This document shows, in pieces, positions 1-8,800 of a DNA stretch of 64,000 bases. Every line of letters starts with the position of its first letter. Positions within the stretch are counted from its first letter, which is position 1. Source of the DNA: an uncultured Flavobacteriaceae bacterium (GTDB taxonomy: Bacteria; Bacteroidota; Bacteroidia; Flavobacteriales; Flavobacteriaceae); NCBI GenBank assembly GCA_947502495.1, contig CANNAC010000002.1, positions 186,001 through 250,000 on the forward strand. The letters run 5' to 3'. The position numbers and the translations under genes are program-made. The notes beneath the pieces were generated by a model that did not search any database, was not told the DNA's origin, and was given only the letters and a program-made list of their open reading frames with translations.

Positions 1-114
1 AAAATGAAATCATAAGGCTTAATTCATGCTATAATCAACATAATTTTATCTGAGGGGACTAACTAATTACGCGTTGTTGATAGTACTAAGATAGATATAA
101 TATATAGAACACGC

Positions 115-149
115 TTACGGAAAAACCGTAATTGATTTACGGAAAAACC
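115..149. repeat. TTACGG inverted and direct repeat (possible operator)
   Basis: The 13-mer TTACGGAAAAACC occurs at 115-127 and again at 137-149, a spacing of 22 bp or about two helical turns. The first copy continues into CCGTAA, so 115-131 is also an inverted repeat (TTACGG, five A, CCGTAA). This geometry suits binding of a dimeric regulator. The sites lie beyond the 3' end of the LuxR-type regulator gene, so they more likely control a gene to the left of the window. Regulatory function is inferred. Confidence 0.4.
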
Positions 150-241
150 ACACTATTCAAGCTTTTCAAGACTTTGAAGGTTTCAAAAAAAAGAATAAAT
201 TTCAAAAATTAACATTTAGAAAAAGATAATTCGTACAAAAA

Positions 242-916
242 TTATAGAAAACCTTTATTTCGGGCTTCTTTTAATAACGTTTCATCTTGGCTATCTGTGA
301 TAGAAAAAACTTCTTTTAAGCTCTTTTTTCTTTTTTCAACAGAACTTGTAGAAATACCAATATGTTTGGTTAAACTTTTTGTTTTTATCCCTTGGGATAG
401 CAGATATAAAATTCTTCGGTCGATATCGTCTATTTCAATTTCAGACTCTAAAGCTGTTTTCAAATATTTGGTAACCGTGGTACTATAAAAAGGAGGGTTA
501 TTTAAAACAGCCTGAAATGCGCTAGCCAATTCCCTAGAAGTTAAATCACTTTTTATCACAAAACCTTCCGGCTTAATTTCTTTAATAATATTATGTATTC
601 TATACGGTTCATTAAACATAGTAAGAATAACAATTTTAGCCGTTGGCAAAAGGTCTCTAGCGTATTTAGAAAGGTCTTCTCCAGAGGTTATGGTTCCATC
701 AGACGAAGGAGGCAAACTAATGTCCATGAACAAGATATCATACGGACTCTCTTCTTCTATAGACTTTCTCATTAATGCTATAGATTGATCGCAGGTATTC
801 GCAATATCTATTTGCAATTCTTGTGTTTCTTTTTTGGTCGCTAATAGTGTGTTTTGATAACCTTCTATAATCATAGGATGGTCATCTGTCATTAATATTT
901 TAATTATTTCTTGCAT
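242..916 (-). CDS. LuxR/NarL-family response regulator
   Basis: This is a 224-residue two-component response regulator. The receiver domain (about residues 5-135) shows the acidic pair D11-D12, a phospho-acceptor Asp near 65 in ILFMDISLP, T99 in VILTMF, and K122. A LuxR-type helix-turn-helix follows at about 163-205 (RILYLLSQGIKTKSLTKHIG). The gene starts 18 bp after the stop of the TPR sensor kinase on the same strand, so the two very likely form an operon and a cognate pair. The kinase would phosphorylate Asp65 and the HTH would bind target promoters. The HTH lacks the usual LTxRE opening of NarL proteins, a divergence common in Bacteroidetes versions. Targets are unknown. Confidence 0.88.
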   Translation of the reverse strand: MQEIIKILMTDDHPMIIEGYQNTLLATKKETQELQIDIANTCDQSIALMRKSIEEESPYDILFMDISLPPSSDGTITSGEDLSKYARDLLPTAKIVILTMFNEPYRIHNIIKEIKPEGFVIKSDLTSRELASAFQAVLNNPPFYSTTVTKYLKTALESEIEIDDIDRRILYLLSQGIKTKSLTKHIGISTSSVEKRKKSLKEVFSITDSQDETLLKEARNKGFL

Positions 917-934
917 TCAGTTAGGTCTTTTTTG

Positions 935-2944
935 CTAGATTGGAATAGTAATGGCAATGGTCGTGCCTTTATTTATTTGCGATTTAATTTTTAATATTCC
1001 TTTAATTTCTTTGACTCTGGAGGTTATATTTTTAATACCAATTCCTTTTTTGGATTTGCTGACTTCAAAACCAGAACCATCGTCTGTAATTGTGATACAA
1101 ATTACATTATTTTTTATACTAAAGCTAATTTCTACGATGGAAGCATTAGCATGTTTATATATATTTTGAAGGGATTCTTGTAATATTCTATAGATGTGAA
1201 TTTTAGTTTTATTGGTTATATTATCCCAATGTATCGAATCACTGTGAATAAGCTTATAATCCAATCCATAAGCTCGAGTTTGCATTTCTAAAAGCGATTT
1301 AATAATATCTGCAAAACCAGAACCGGAAACAAAATCGGTATTTAACTCATGAGATACTTTTCTAATTTCTTGCTCGATAGCTTGTAACTCATCTATATAA
1401 TTTTCTCTCGATTTAATAGCTTCTTCCGTAGAACTCATATTTAAACTATCTAAACTCAATCTCGTTCCAAAAAGTCTTCCTAAAATACCATCGTGCAATT
1501 CTTCAGAAATCCTTCTCTTTTCTGTACTTCTAGCTTCATCAATTTTATCCTGTTGCGACAACATAAGATTATAGATTTCTTCATTGGTCTCTTGCTGTTC
1601 TTGTACAAACTTTAACTCTTTGTTTTTAGAACGTTGTGTGAAAATAATATATAATAAAGCAAGTGTAACTAATAAAGCTATGGATATCCAAAGGAAGAAA
1701 AATCGTTCTTTAGATACTTGTTCTTTTTCTGCTTTTATTTGATCTGTTTCGTAATCGATTCTAGCAAATTTATTTCGAATAGAACGCTCTACTTTCTGTA
1801 AGCTATCGCTTAATTTTATATAGGCATTTAAGCTAGATTTAGCGTTTTCTCCTGTTTCGAGTTTCGATTTTAGTAGAAGCGCTTCTAAAATAGTTTCATT
1901 GGCGACTAATTCTTTACTTATTTTGTATGCATTATCGGCATAATATCTAGCACTATCTATATTTTTTATTTCTAGATAAAATTCGGATACATCCATACTA
2001 ATAGATAAAAGACCAAAATCATCGTCTTCTTTTTTACTAATGGCGTATGCTTCATTAAATAACTTTTTAACCTCACTATTACTGGCGGTTTTATTAATGA
2101 ATTTTGCATTCGCCAATCCAGATAGAATCATAGAGTAAGAGGTTGGATCATATGCATAAACAGACTCATCTGTATATAGCTTTTGATACAGTCTTTCTGC
2201 GGTTATATAATCTTTTTTCCGCCTATATAAAGCAGCTATATTGATATTAGAAAATAATCTTTTCTCATAAGAATCCTCCATTCTATCACAAATAGCAAGT
2301 GTCTTATTATAATATTCTAAGGCTTTATCGTATTGTTCTAATTCGGCAGAAACTATGGCTATTAAATTATTTGCATACCACAAGGTTTCTAAGTTATAAT
2401 CGTACTCTGGTAATTGTTCTATTAAAGCAATCGATTTAATAGCATTATTTTCACAACCTATATAATCTCTTTCGGTTTCTTGTATATCTGCCATGTTGGC
2501 TAATACTTCTCCTTGATTTCTTATATCATTTAAAGATTCAAATAGCTTAACCGCTTTAAAGTAATAGTAATAAGCACTATCATGTTTCTCGTTGATATGA
2601 TGGTACAAACCAAGAACATTATTTGCATTTGCAAGCGCAAAAGAATCTTGTATTTTTGTTGCTAGTTTTCGGTTTTCATGATTAATCTTAAATAAAGAAT
2701 CATAATCTCCATGGATAAGAAATAGATAGGAGAGCACTCTTTTACTACTTAATATTGTAGAATCCTGTTTTATAGCTAAAGAATTCTGAATCGCTTTTCT
2801 AGCATATTCAAAACGCATCGTTACTTCCACCTCATTATTATTAGCAAGATTTCGTAATACAACAATGCTATCTAATTTTTTATTTTGAGAAAATAAATTA
2901 GACGCAAGTAGAACTGTAATGATAAAAAGAAAAAATTTATTCAA
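935..2944 (-). CDS. TPR-domain sensor histidine kinase (HisKA_3 type)
   Basis: This 669-residue kinase opens with a signal sequence (MNKFFLFIITVLLASNLFSQ). A long helical region of TPR-like repeats at about 60-400 should lie in the periplasm. One membrane helix sits at about 415-435 (LWISIALLVTLALLYIIF), followed by a coiled linker. The phospho-accepting His is near residue 484 in RRISEELHDG, the HisKA_3 motif, and the HATPase_c domain includes ITDDGSGFE and GIGIKNI. The layout suits sensing of a periplasmic protein or peptide by the TPR region and phosphotransfer to the LuxR-type regulator encoded directly downstream. The signal sensed is unknown. The small secreted peptide gene just upstream is a possible partner, by position only. 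Confidence 0.88.
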   Translation of the reverse strand: MNKFFLFIITVLLASNLFSQNKKLDSIVVLRNLANNNEVEVTMRFEYARKAIQNSLAIKQDSTILSSKRVLSYLFLIHGDYDSLFKINHENRKLATKIQDSFALANANNVLGLYHHINEKHDSAYYYYFKAVKLFESLNDIRNQGEVLANMADIQETERDYIGCENNAIKSIALIEQLPEYDYNLETLWYANNLIAIVSAELEQYDKALEYYNKTLAICDRMEDSYEKRLFSNINIAALYRRKKDYITAERLYQKLYTDESVYAYDPTSYSMILSGLANAKFINKTASNSEVKKLFNEAYAISKKEDDDFGLLSISMDVSEFYLEIKNIDSARYYADNAYKISKELVANETILEALLLKSKLETGENAKSSLNAYIKLSDSLQKVERSIRNKFARIDYETDQIKAEKEQVSKERFFFLWISIALLVTLALLYIIFTQRSKNKELKFVQEQQETNEEIYNLMLSQQDKIDEARSTEKRRISEELHDGILGRLFGTRLSLDSLNMSSTEEAIKSRENYIDELQAIEQEIRKVSHELNTDFVSGSGFADIIKSLLEMQTRAYGLDYKLIHSDSIHWDNITNKTKIHIYRILQESLQNIYKHANASIVEISFSIKNNVICITITDDGSGFEVSKSKKGIGIKNITSRVKEIKGILKIKSQINKGTTIAITIPI

Positions 2945-3020
2945 TGATTTATTTATGTGTTAAATCAAATTTATACTTTTTTAATTAAACAGCATTCAAA
3001 ATAAATAATTAGCTAAATAA

Positions 3021-3059
3021 AAAAGGCATTTCAATATATCTTTTGAAACACCTTTTTTT
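3021..3059 (-). terminator. Intrinsic terminator between small peptide gene and kinase
   Basis: An inverted repeat pairs AAAAGGCATTTCAA with TTTGAAACACCTTTTT around a short loop, with one mismatch and T-runs on both strands. It lies after the stop of the 55-residue peptide gene and before the sensor kinase start, so it would end the small transcript and separate it from the kinase operon. Confidence 0.6.
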
Positions 3060-3073
3060 AAAAATGATATATT

Positions 3074-3241
3074 TTAACTTTGTTGTGGAATTTTAATTCC
3101 TTTCTTTTCTTTTTTAAGAGTAACTTTTACAATAGTCTCACTATTTTTATCTTTTTCGTGAGATGGTTTGTCTTGTGGAGTTAAAGATGCGAAGATTGCA
3201 CATACTACTGCTGCTAATACTGTAATTTTTAGGGATTTCAT
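3074..3241 (-). CDS. Small secreted basic peptide (55 aa), unknown function
   Basis: This short reading frame starts MKSLKITVLAAVVCAIFASL and ends KKEKKGIKIPQQS. The first 20 or so residues form a classic signal peptide (basic start, hydrophobic core, small residues). The mature part of about 35 residues is rich in Lys and Glu. A terminator lies 15 bp beyond the stop, which supports a real gene. It is immediately upstream of the TPR kinase operon on the same strand, so it may be a regulator, ligand or target of that system, but only position supports this. No family was recognised. Chance is an alternative, though a signal peptide plus a terminator makes it less likely. Confidence 0.6.
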   Translation of the reverse strand: MKSLKITVLAAVVCAIFASLTPQDKPSHEKDKNSETIVKVTLKKEKKGIKIPQQS

Positions 3242-3567
3242 TTTATTTAATTTTATAGTTAATATTCTTATATATATACTTCAGATAAAGCATCTACCAA
3301 GGCAAATATCTTTATGCAAGAGAAATAGAAAATTTACTGTAAAAAACAAAGTAGACACTATATCTATTTTGAATTTATTGAGGGAATAAATAAAATGAAT
3401 TAAAGAACCTTAACCAATTGATTTCTAATTTTTTGAAAAATCCAATTAAGGTTGTCAAATATATAGAAATACTAAATTAAGAAAACAAAAAACACGACAA
3501 AACACTTATTTCATCGGTTAAATGTACGATTTATATTTATAATGTGCAAAAAAAAGAGTAGAAAACA

Positions 3568-3664
3568 AAAAAGCAACAGCATTTCACAAGTAAATTAGAA
3601 AAGCTATGTATTGGTTTAAGTACATAAAACAATATATAGACTTAAACAGCTATCAAACAACACA
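3568..3664. repeat. Degenerate copy 1 of a 97-bp structured repeat
   Basis: It aligns without gaps to 3876-3972 at roughly three quarters identity by eye. Shared blocks include ATTTCACAAGT, GGTTTAA and CTATCAAACAACACAA. Its hairpins are less perfect than those of the second copy, which suggests decay. Confidence 0.55.
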
Positions 3665-3795
3665 ATATATTTGAGTACTAAATGATTCGATTGGCTTGCT
3701 TCGGAGAGTTCAAAATAGCGGTTTAGAAATACCTTTATATTTTATAGTTCTATACGTAATAGCGTACAGTATTCAAGAACGCAAATTAACTAATG

Positions 3796-3841
3796 AAAAA
3801 ATCTTAAACCGGAATGCTTTCATTCGGATTTAAGATTTTTT
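3796..3841. terminator. Strong hairpin flanked by A-run and T-run
   Basis: The arms run AAAAAATCTTAAA plus CCGGAATG, and CATTCGG plus ATTTAAGATTTTTT, around a CTTT loop, with a small bulge. A-run and T-run on either side make it a possible terminator in both directions. No annotated gene ends here, so it may belong to an unannotated transcript in the repeat region. Confidence 0.5.
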
Positions 3842-3875
3842 ACAATTTAAAAGAAATGGAAAATGCTTTAAAATA

Positions 3876-3972
3876 AAAAAGCTTCACAATTTCACAAGTG
3901 AAAAAGGAAAGCTTTCCATCGGTTTAACTACTTAAACCATTGATAGACTTTAACATCTATCAAACAACACAA
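3876..3972. repeat. Better-preserved copy 2 of a 97-bp structured repeat
   Basis: Four short hairpins follow one another: TTTCAC-AA-GTGAAA, the palindrome GGAAAGCTTTCC, GGTTTAA-CTAC-TTAAACC, and GATAGA-N8-TCTATC. It ends in the CTATCAAACAACACAA block shared with copy 1. The serial hairpins suggest a structured RNA or a small non-autonomous element. It lies just past the terminator of tRNA-Asp. Confidence 0.55.
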
Positions 3973-3982
3973 CTAAATCTTA

Positions 3983-4020
3983 TTGCTAAAAAAAGCTTCT
4001 CCGAAGAGAAGCTTTAGCAA
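3983..4020 (-). terminator. Intrinsic terminator of tRNA-Asp
   Basis: GCTTCTC and GAGAAGC pair around a CGAA tetraloop, extended by TTGCTAAA and TTTAGCAA outside. On the minus strand the stem is followed by T residues, directly after the tRNA 3' end. Confidence 0.7.
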
Positions 4021-4026
4021 TTTTCG

Positions 4027-4100
4027 CGGTCTGGACGGGACTCGAACCCGCGACCCCCTGCGTGACAGGCAGGTATTCTAACCAACTGAACTACCAGACC
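4027..4100 (-). tRNA. tRNA-Asp (anticodon GTC)
   Basis: Read on the minus strand, this 74-nt gene folds as a cloverleaf. The acceptor stem is GGTCTGG with CCAGACC and discriminator G. The D arm carries AGTTGGTTAGA, the anticodon stem CCTGC/GCAGG surrounds a loop with GTC, and the T arm has GGTTCGAGTCC. The genome does not encode CCA. It delivers aspartate at GAC and GAU codons. A terminator follows at once, so it appears to be transcribed alone. Confidence 0.96.
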
Positions 4101-4181
4101 GTTGCGTTATTGCGAGTGCAAATATACACAGCATATTTAATATTTCAAGCTTTTTTTTAAGTTTTTTTAAAAAAAAATTCA

Positions 4182-5111
4182 TCAAACAAAATTCCGACGC
4201 TCTACCATGTAGGTTGTCAGGATATTATCAAAATTTTTATTTATGTCTGCCTCCACATATTTTATTCTGTATTGACCACATTTCAATCTTAGAGCATCAA
4301 AATAACGTAAAACAGCCTTCTCATAATTCATTTTTACCGTTTCTGAGTACAAATTTATGTGCTCTCCGGTTTCTACATCTATAAAACGCTTTGGCTTATT
4401 ATCAAAATCAAAGCTTAGCTCCTTGTTTTTATCAAATACATGAAATAATACTACTTCGTGTTTATTATGCTTTAAATGACGTAATGCTTCAAATAGCTTC
4501 TCTTCATCCGCACTCGTTTGAAACATATCTGTAAAAAGGAAGATTAAAGACCTTCTATGGATCTTTTCTGCTATTAGGTGTAAATAGTTGTAGGTTTCGG
4601 TTTTCTTGTTTAGCGTCTTCGTAACTACCGCATCGCTAAGTTGACCAAGTAACATTTGATGATGACGTTCACTTCCTTTTTCTGGCGCGTAAAAATCATA
4701 CGCATCGCTATAGATACTTAAACCTACCGCATCGCGTTGTTTTTTTAACATATGCATTAAAGATGCAGACGCTAATGCCGAAAAGGCTACTTTATTTAAA
4801 TGGTTAATAGAAAAATCTTGCATTTCAGGATAATGCATAGAACTACTATTATCTAGAATGAGATGACAACGCAGATTGGTTTCGTCATCATAACGTTTGG
4901 TATATAATTTGTCTGTTTTTGCAAAAAGTTTCCAATCGATATGTCGGGTGCTTTCTCCTTGATTGTAGATTTTATGTTCTGCAAATTCTGCTGAAAATCC
5001 ATGAAACGGACTTTTATGCATTCCAGAAACAAAGCCTTCTACCACTTGCTTAGCAAGAAGTTCCAGATTTTTAAATCCGCCAGCTTTATTTAGTTCGTCT
5101 CTTAAATTCAA
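4182..5111 (-). CDS. DUF58 / vWA-like domain protein
   Basis: This 309-residue cytoplasmic protein belongs to the DUF58 family. The diagnostic segment ESTRHIDWKLFAKT is at 53-66. A von Willebrand A-like fold follows with the metal-site motif DNSSS at 87-91 and a TDMF strand near 197. DUF58 proteins are usually encoded beside MoxR-type AAA+ ATPases and Bat proteins and are thought to act as their partners. No MoxR gene is adjacent here: the neighbours are tRNA-Asp and thioredoxin, so the partner must be elsewhere. The first Met fits the family start MNLRDEL. Repeat element A lies between its start and the trxA stop. Confidence 0.88.
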   Translation of the reverse strand: MNLRDELNKAGGFKNLELLAKQVVEGFVSGMHKSPFHGFSAEFAEHKIYNQGESTRHIDWKLFAKTDKLYTKRYDDETNLRCHLILDNSSSMHYPEMQDFSINHLNKVAFSALASASLMHMLKKQRDAVGLSIYSDAYDFYAPEKGSERHHQMLLGQLSDAVVTKTLNKKTETYNYLHLIAEKIHRRSLIFLFTDMFQTSADEEKLFEALRHLKHNKHEVVLFHVFDKNKELSFDFDNKPKRFIDVETGEHINLYSETVKMNYEKAVLRYFDALRLKCGQYRIKYVEADINKNFDNILTTYMVERRNFV

Positions 5112-5133
5112 TGTTTATATTTTGCTTAGCAGC

Positions 5134-5255
5134 GCGTTAGGGATTGCAGCGATATCCTTTTATTTTTTTTCAAAAAAGATAGCCCATTCGACTCCGCTCA
5201 GGATAAACTCCAAGCCTGGTTTTCTTCTGCTTTTTTCACAAAAGAAAAAACGCCC
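5134..5255 (+). repeat. Structured intergenic element, copy A
   Basis: One of five related elements in the window. Reading along the plus strand, GCGTTAGGGATTGCAGCG leads to ATCCTTTT, a T-rich and A-rich pair, GATA, then AAGCCTGG and an AACGCCC end complementary to GCGTT. A short TTCGACTCCGCTC-type repeat (5187-5208) is nested where the other copies have only a few bases. It faces copy B across trxA. Confidence 0.7.
5187..5208 (+). repeat. Short TTCGACTCCGCTCAG-type repeat nested in element A
   Basis: TTCGACTCCGCTCAGGATAA belongs to the same short family seen at 16996, 53522 and 54286. Its position inside element A indicates insertion into an existing copy, or exchange of the loop. Confidence 0.6.
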
Positions 5256-5276
5256 CAATTATAATAGCTCTAAACT

Positions 5277-5310
5277 AAAAAAGGTTTGCCATAACAGCAA
5301 ACCTTTTATC
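5277..5310 (-). terminator. Terminator of trxA
   Basis: AAAAGGTTTGC pairs with GCAAACCTTTT around CATAACA. It lies 20 bp past the trxA stop with T residues on the minus strand, and it could also work in the other direction. Confidence 0.75.
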
Positions 5311-5329
5311 TTTTCTTTTACTTTATATA

Positions 5330-5647
5330 CTATAAAAGTGCATCGATTGCTTCTGCATACGCAGTTTTTGGAGCAACACCTACTTGACGACCTACAACTT
5401 CTCCGTTTTGAAAAATTAAAACCGTTGGAATGTTACGTACACCATATTTGGCTGCAAATTCTTGGTTTGCATCTACGTCTAACTTACCTACAACCGCTTT
5501 ACCGTCGTATTCTGTGCTAATTTCATCAATGATTGGCCCTACCATTCTACATGGTCCACACCAAGCTGCCCAAAAGTCAACCATTACTGGTTTGTCACTT
5601 TTTAATACTGTTTCTTCAAAGTTTGCATCTGTGATTTCTAATGCCAT
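5330..5647 (-). CDS. trxA: Thioredoxin
   Basis: A 105-residue standard-length thioredoxin, a cytoplasmic disulfide reductant recharged by thioredoxin reductase. The active site WCGPC places the cysteines at 30 and 33, and the cis-proline is P74 in RNIPTVLIF. The flanking DFWAAWCGPC and the DVDAN segment are typical. It has its own terminator and is flanked by two inverted copies (A and B) of the structured repeat, so it stands as a single-gene island between DUF58 and dnaE. It lies about 220 bp downstream of dnaE's stop side but is unlikely to be its operon partner given the repeat between them. No reductase gene is nearby. Confidence 0.97.
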   Translation of the reverse strand: MALEITDANFEETVLKSDKPVMVDFWAAWCGPCRMVGPIIDEISTEYDGKAVVGKLDVDANQEFAAKYGVRNIPTVLIFQNGEVVGRQVGVAPKTAYAEAIDALL

Positions 5648-5778
5648 AATTTTATGTTTTAATTGAGTTTTAATTCAGGTTAATATGCAATATTAGTCAA
5701 AAATTTTGCCAAAGCTTACAACCTTACAATTTGTTCTGTTTATTGCTTTATTGTTTTATTCTATGCATTTTCATTTTA

Positions 5779-5861
5779 GCGCATAAACCAGGCTTTACGT
5801 TATATCTTTTTTTTGCCATATATAGCAGCAAAAAAAAGGATGCCACTACAATCCTTTGCGC
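5779..5861 (-). repeat. Structured intergenic element, copy B
   Basis: Read on the minus strand it begins about six bases past the dnaE stop with GCGCAAAGGATTGTAGTGG, then CATCCTTTTTTTT, a spacer hairpin, AAAAAAAAGATATAACG, AAAGCCTGG and a GCGC end. AAGGAT/ATCCTT with the T-run is terminator-shaped, so it may end dnaE transcription. It is the shortest copy (83 nt) and has no nested repeat. Confidence 0.7.
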
Positions 5862-5866
5862 AAATC

Positions 5867-8800
5867 CTAATTCAATTTATAATACACTTGCTGATGATCT
5901 AATTCGCTCAACAATTCTTGACTTACTTTTACTTTTTGTTTTCGGCTAATCATGGGTAACTTTATCTGATCGGCATTATCATATACCACAAAATTTAAAG
6001 CTTGATTTCCAGGATGCATCTGCAGCAATTCCTTTAATTTTATGATTTTTTCGGCTTCTAATTCTTTTATATTTAATTGAATAGACAGTTTTTTAGCATA
6101 GGTTTCCATTACATCATGCAACAGCTGAAAACTATTAAACTGCATTCTAGGATCACTTTTCTTTCCCGTATCTTTATTTACCCAACCCTCACGAATAAAG
6201 ATCTTAACATAGACAAAGTTGTTTTGCATTAAAAAGTGTCTGAATTTTAGATACTCTTCACCAAACATTCGAAATTCAAAACTATCGGTATAATCTTCAA
6301 TGGTAAACATTGCCCAACCTTTACCCTGTTTACTTACTCTATGCTGTATATCTCTAACAACACCACCAAAGGTAAGCTCTCTATTTACATAGGTGTCCAA
6401 GTCGTTAAACAACGAAATATTCGCATTACAGAAGGTTTTCATTTCTGTTTTAAAATCATCTAAAGGATGTCCCGAAATATAAACACCTACTACTTCTCTT
6501 TCTTGTGCTAGTTTTTCCATGGTTCCCCATTCTTCACACGGAGGCACTTCGGGTTCTGCAATTTGCACATCACTGGCAGCACCAAATAAACTTACTTGTG
6601 CAGAGTTTTCATTTTCTTGATGTTTGGCACCATATTTTACTGCTTTTTCTAAAAAAGTAATACCATCACCTTCATCATGAAAATATTGTGCTCTATGCGT
6701 ATCTCCAAAACCATCAAATCCTCCAGCTAGCGCTAAGTTCTCAAAAGCTCTCTTATTTGCTGCACGTAAATCAATTCTTTTTGCTAAATCGAAAATGGAC
6801 TTATACGGTTCTTTTTCTCTGTTTTCTACAATAGTTTTTACGGCACCATGACCAACTCCTTTAATGGCACCCATCCCAAAACGAACGGCATAATCCTGGT
6901 TTACCGAAAATTTATAAAAACTTTCATTCACATCTGGACCAAGTACGTTTAATTTCATACGCTTACATTCTTCCATAAAGAAAGTAACCGATTTAATATC
7001 GTTCATATTATTAGAAAGTACAGCTGCCATATATTCTGCAGGATAGTGCGCTTTTAAATATGCGGTTTGGTAGGCAATCCACGCATAACATGTGGAGTGC
7101 GATTTATTAAAGGCGTAACTTGCAAAGGCTTCCCAATCCTTCCAGATCTTCTCTAGTTTTTTGGCATCATGCCCTTTAGCACTTGCTTGTTCAATAAACT
7201 TTGGTTTCATTTTATCTAGAACCGCAATTTGCTTTTTACCCATCGCCTTACGCAGTACATCGGCTTCACCTTTGGTGAAATCTGCTAGCTTTTGAGAAAG
7301 TAGCATTACTTGCTCTTGGTAAACTGTAATTCCGTAGGTTTCTTTAAGATATTCTTCCATCGCCGGAAGGTCATACTCTATCTCTTCATCTCCATGTTTA
7401 CGTTTTACGAAACTAGGAATATATTCCATTGGTCCAGGACGATACAAGGCATTCATGGCAATTAAATCTTCAAAAACCGTTGGCTTTAAATCTTTAAGAT
7501 GCTTCTGCATTCCTGGCGATTCATATTGAAACACACCAACCGTTTCTCCTCTTTGGAAGAGCTCGTAGGTTTTTTCATCATCTAAAGGAAAACTATCTGG
7601 ATCTAATAGAATATCATGTTTTTGCTTTACAATTTTTACGGTATCTTTAATTAAGGTTAACGTCTTTAACCCTAAGAAATCCATTTTTAGTAGTCCTGCA
7701 TCTTCTACAACCGAGTTATCGAATTGCGTAACATACAAACCAGAATCTTTTGCAACAGAAACCGGAACGAACTTGGTAATATCATCTGGTGTAATAATTA
7801 CACCACAAGCATGAATTCCTGTATTACGAACCGACCCTTCTAATGTTCTTGCAAGATTTACGGTTTCGGCCGGTAAATCGTCTCCATCCGAAATATTTAA
7901 AAGCTCATTTACTTTTTCTAAATCTTCCGCACGAAACATGCTTTTCAGCTTCTTTTCGTCGGCAGCAAAAATCTTTCCTAATTTAGACATATTAGGAATT
8001 AGCTTGGCTATTCTATCGGCGTCAAATAGTGGTAAATCTAAAACACGAGCGGTATCTCGAATAGAAGATTTAGCAGCCATCGTACCATAAGTAATAATTT
8101 GCGCTACCTGATTGCTTCCGTATTTTTCGATTACGTAATCCATAACACGACCACGACCTTCATCATCAAAATCGATATCAATATCTGGCATACTCACACG
8201 ATCCGGATTCAAGAAACGCTCAAAAAGTAAGTTATACTTTAAGGGATCAATATTGGTAATCTTTAAACAGTATGCTGCAACAGAACCTGCTGCCGAACCA
8301 CGCCCAGGACCTACGGATACATCCATATTTCTGGCTTCGCGGATAAAATCTTCTACAATAAGGAAATATCCAGGGTATCCTGTTTTTTCAATGACGCTAA
8401 GCTCAAAATCTAAACGTTCTACAACTTCTTCTGAAAGCTCTTCGCCATAGCGCTTTTTAGCGCCTTCATAAACTAAATGTCTAAGGAATTTATTTTCTCC
8501 ACGCTTTCCGTTATCAGCTTTATCTTCTTCAAAAACAAACTCTTCCGGAATATCGAAGGCAGGTAATAATACATCACGAGCCAATTGAAAAGGCTCAATT
8601 TTATCTACAACTTCTTGAATATTTGAAATCGCTTCAGGAACATCCTTAAACAACTTTTTCATGGCATCAGGAGACTTGAAATAGTATTCCTGATTTGGCA
8701 TTCCGTATCGATATCCTCGTCCTCTACCAATTGGAGTCGCCTGCTTTTCACCATCTTTTACACACAATAAAATATCGTGTGCATTCGCATCTCCTTTTTT

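Larger units (their letters stand above)
3242..4026. other. 785-bp gene-poor region with repeats and hairpins
   Basis: No convincing protein gene is visible here. The stretch holds two imperfect copies of a sequence of about 97 bp (3568-3664 and 3876-3972), a strong A/T-flanked hairpin at 3796-3841, and the terminator of tRNA-Asp at 3983-4020. The AT content is very high. It may be the remnant of a mobile element or a small-RNA locus next to a tRNA gene, a common integration spot, but no transposase or integrase fragment was recognised. Confidence 0.5.

Noticed and set aside
5122-5520. 132-residue plus-strand frame over trxA
   Set aside because: It runs antisense through trxA and repeat element A, has no recognisable domain, and is explained by the real gene on the other strand.
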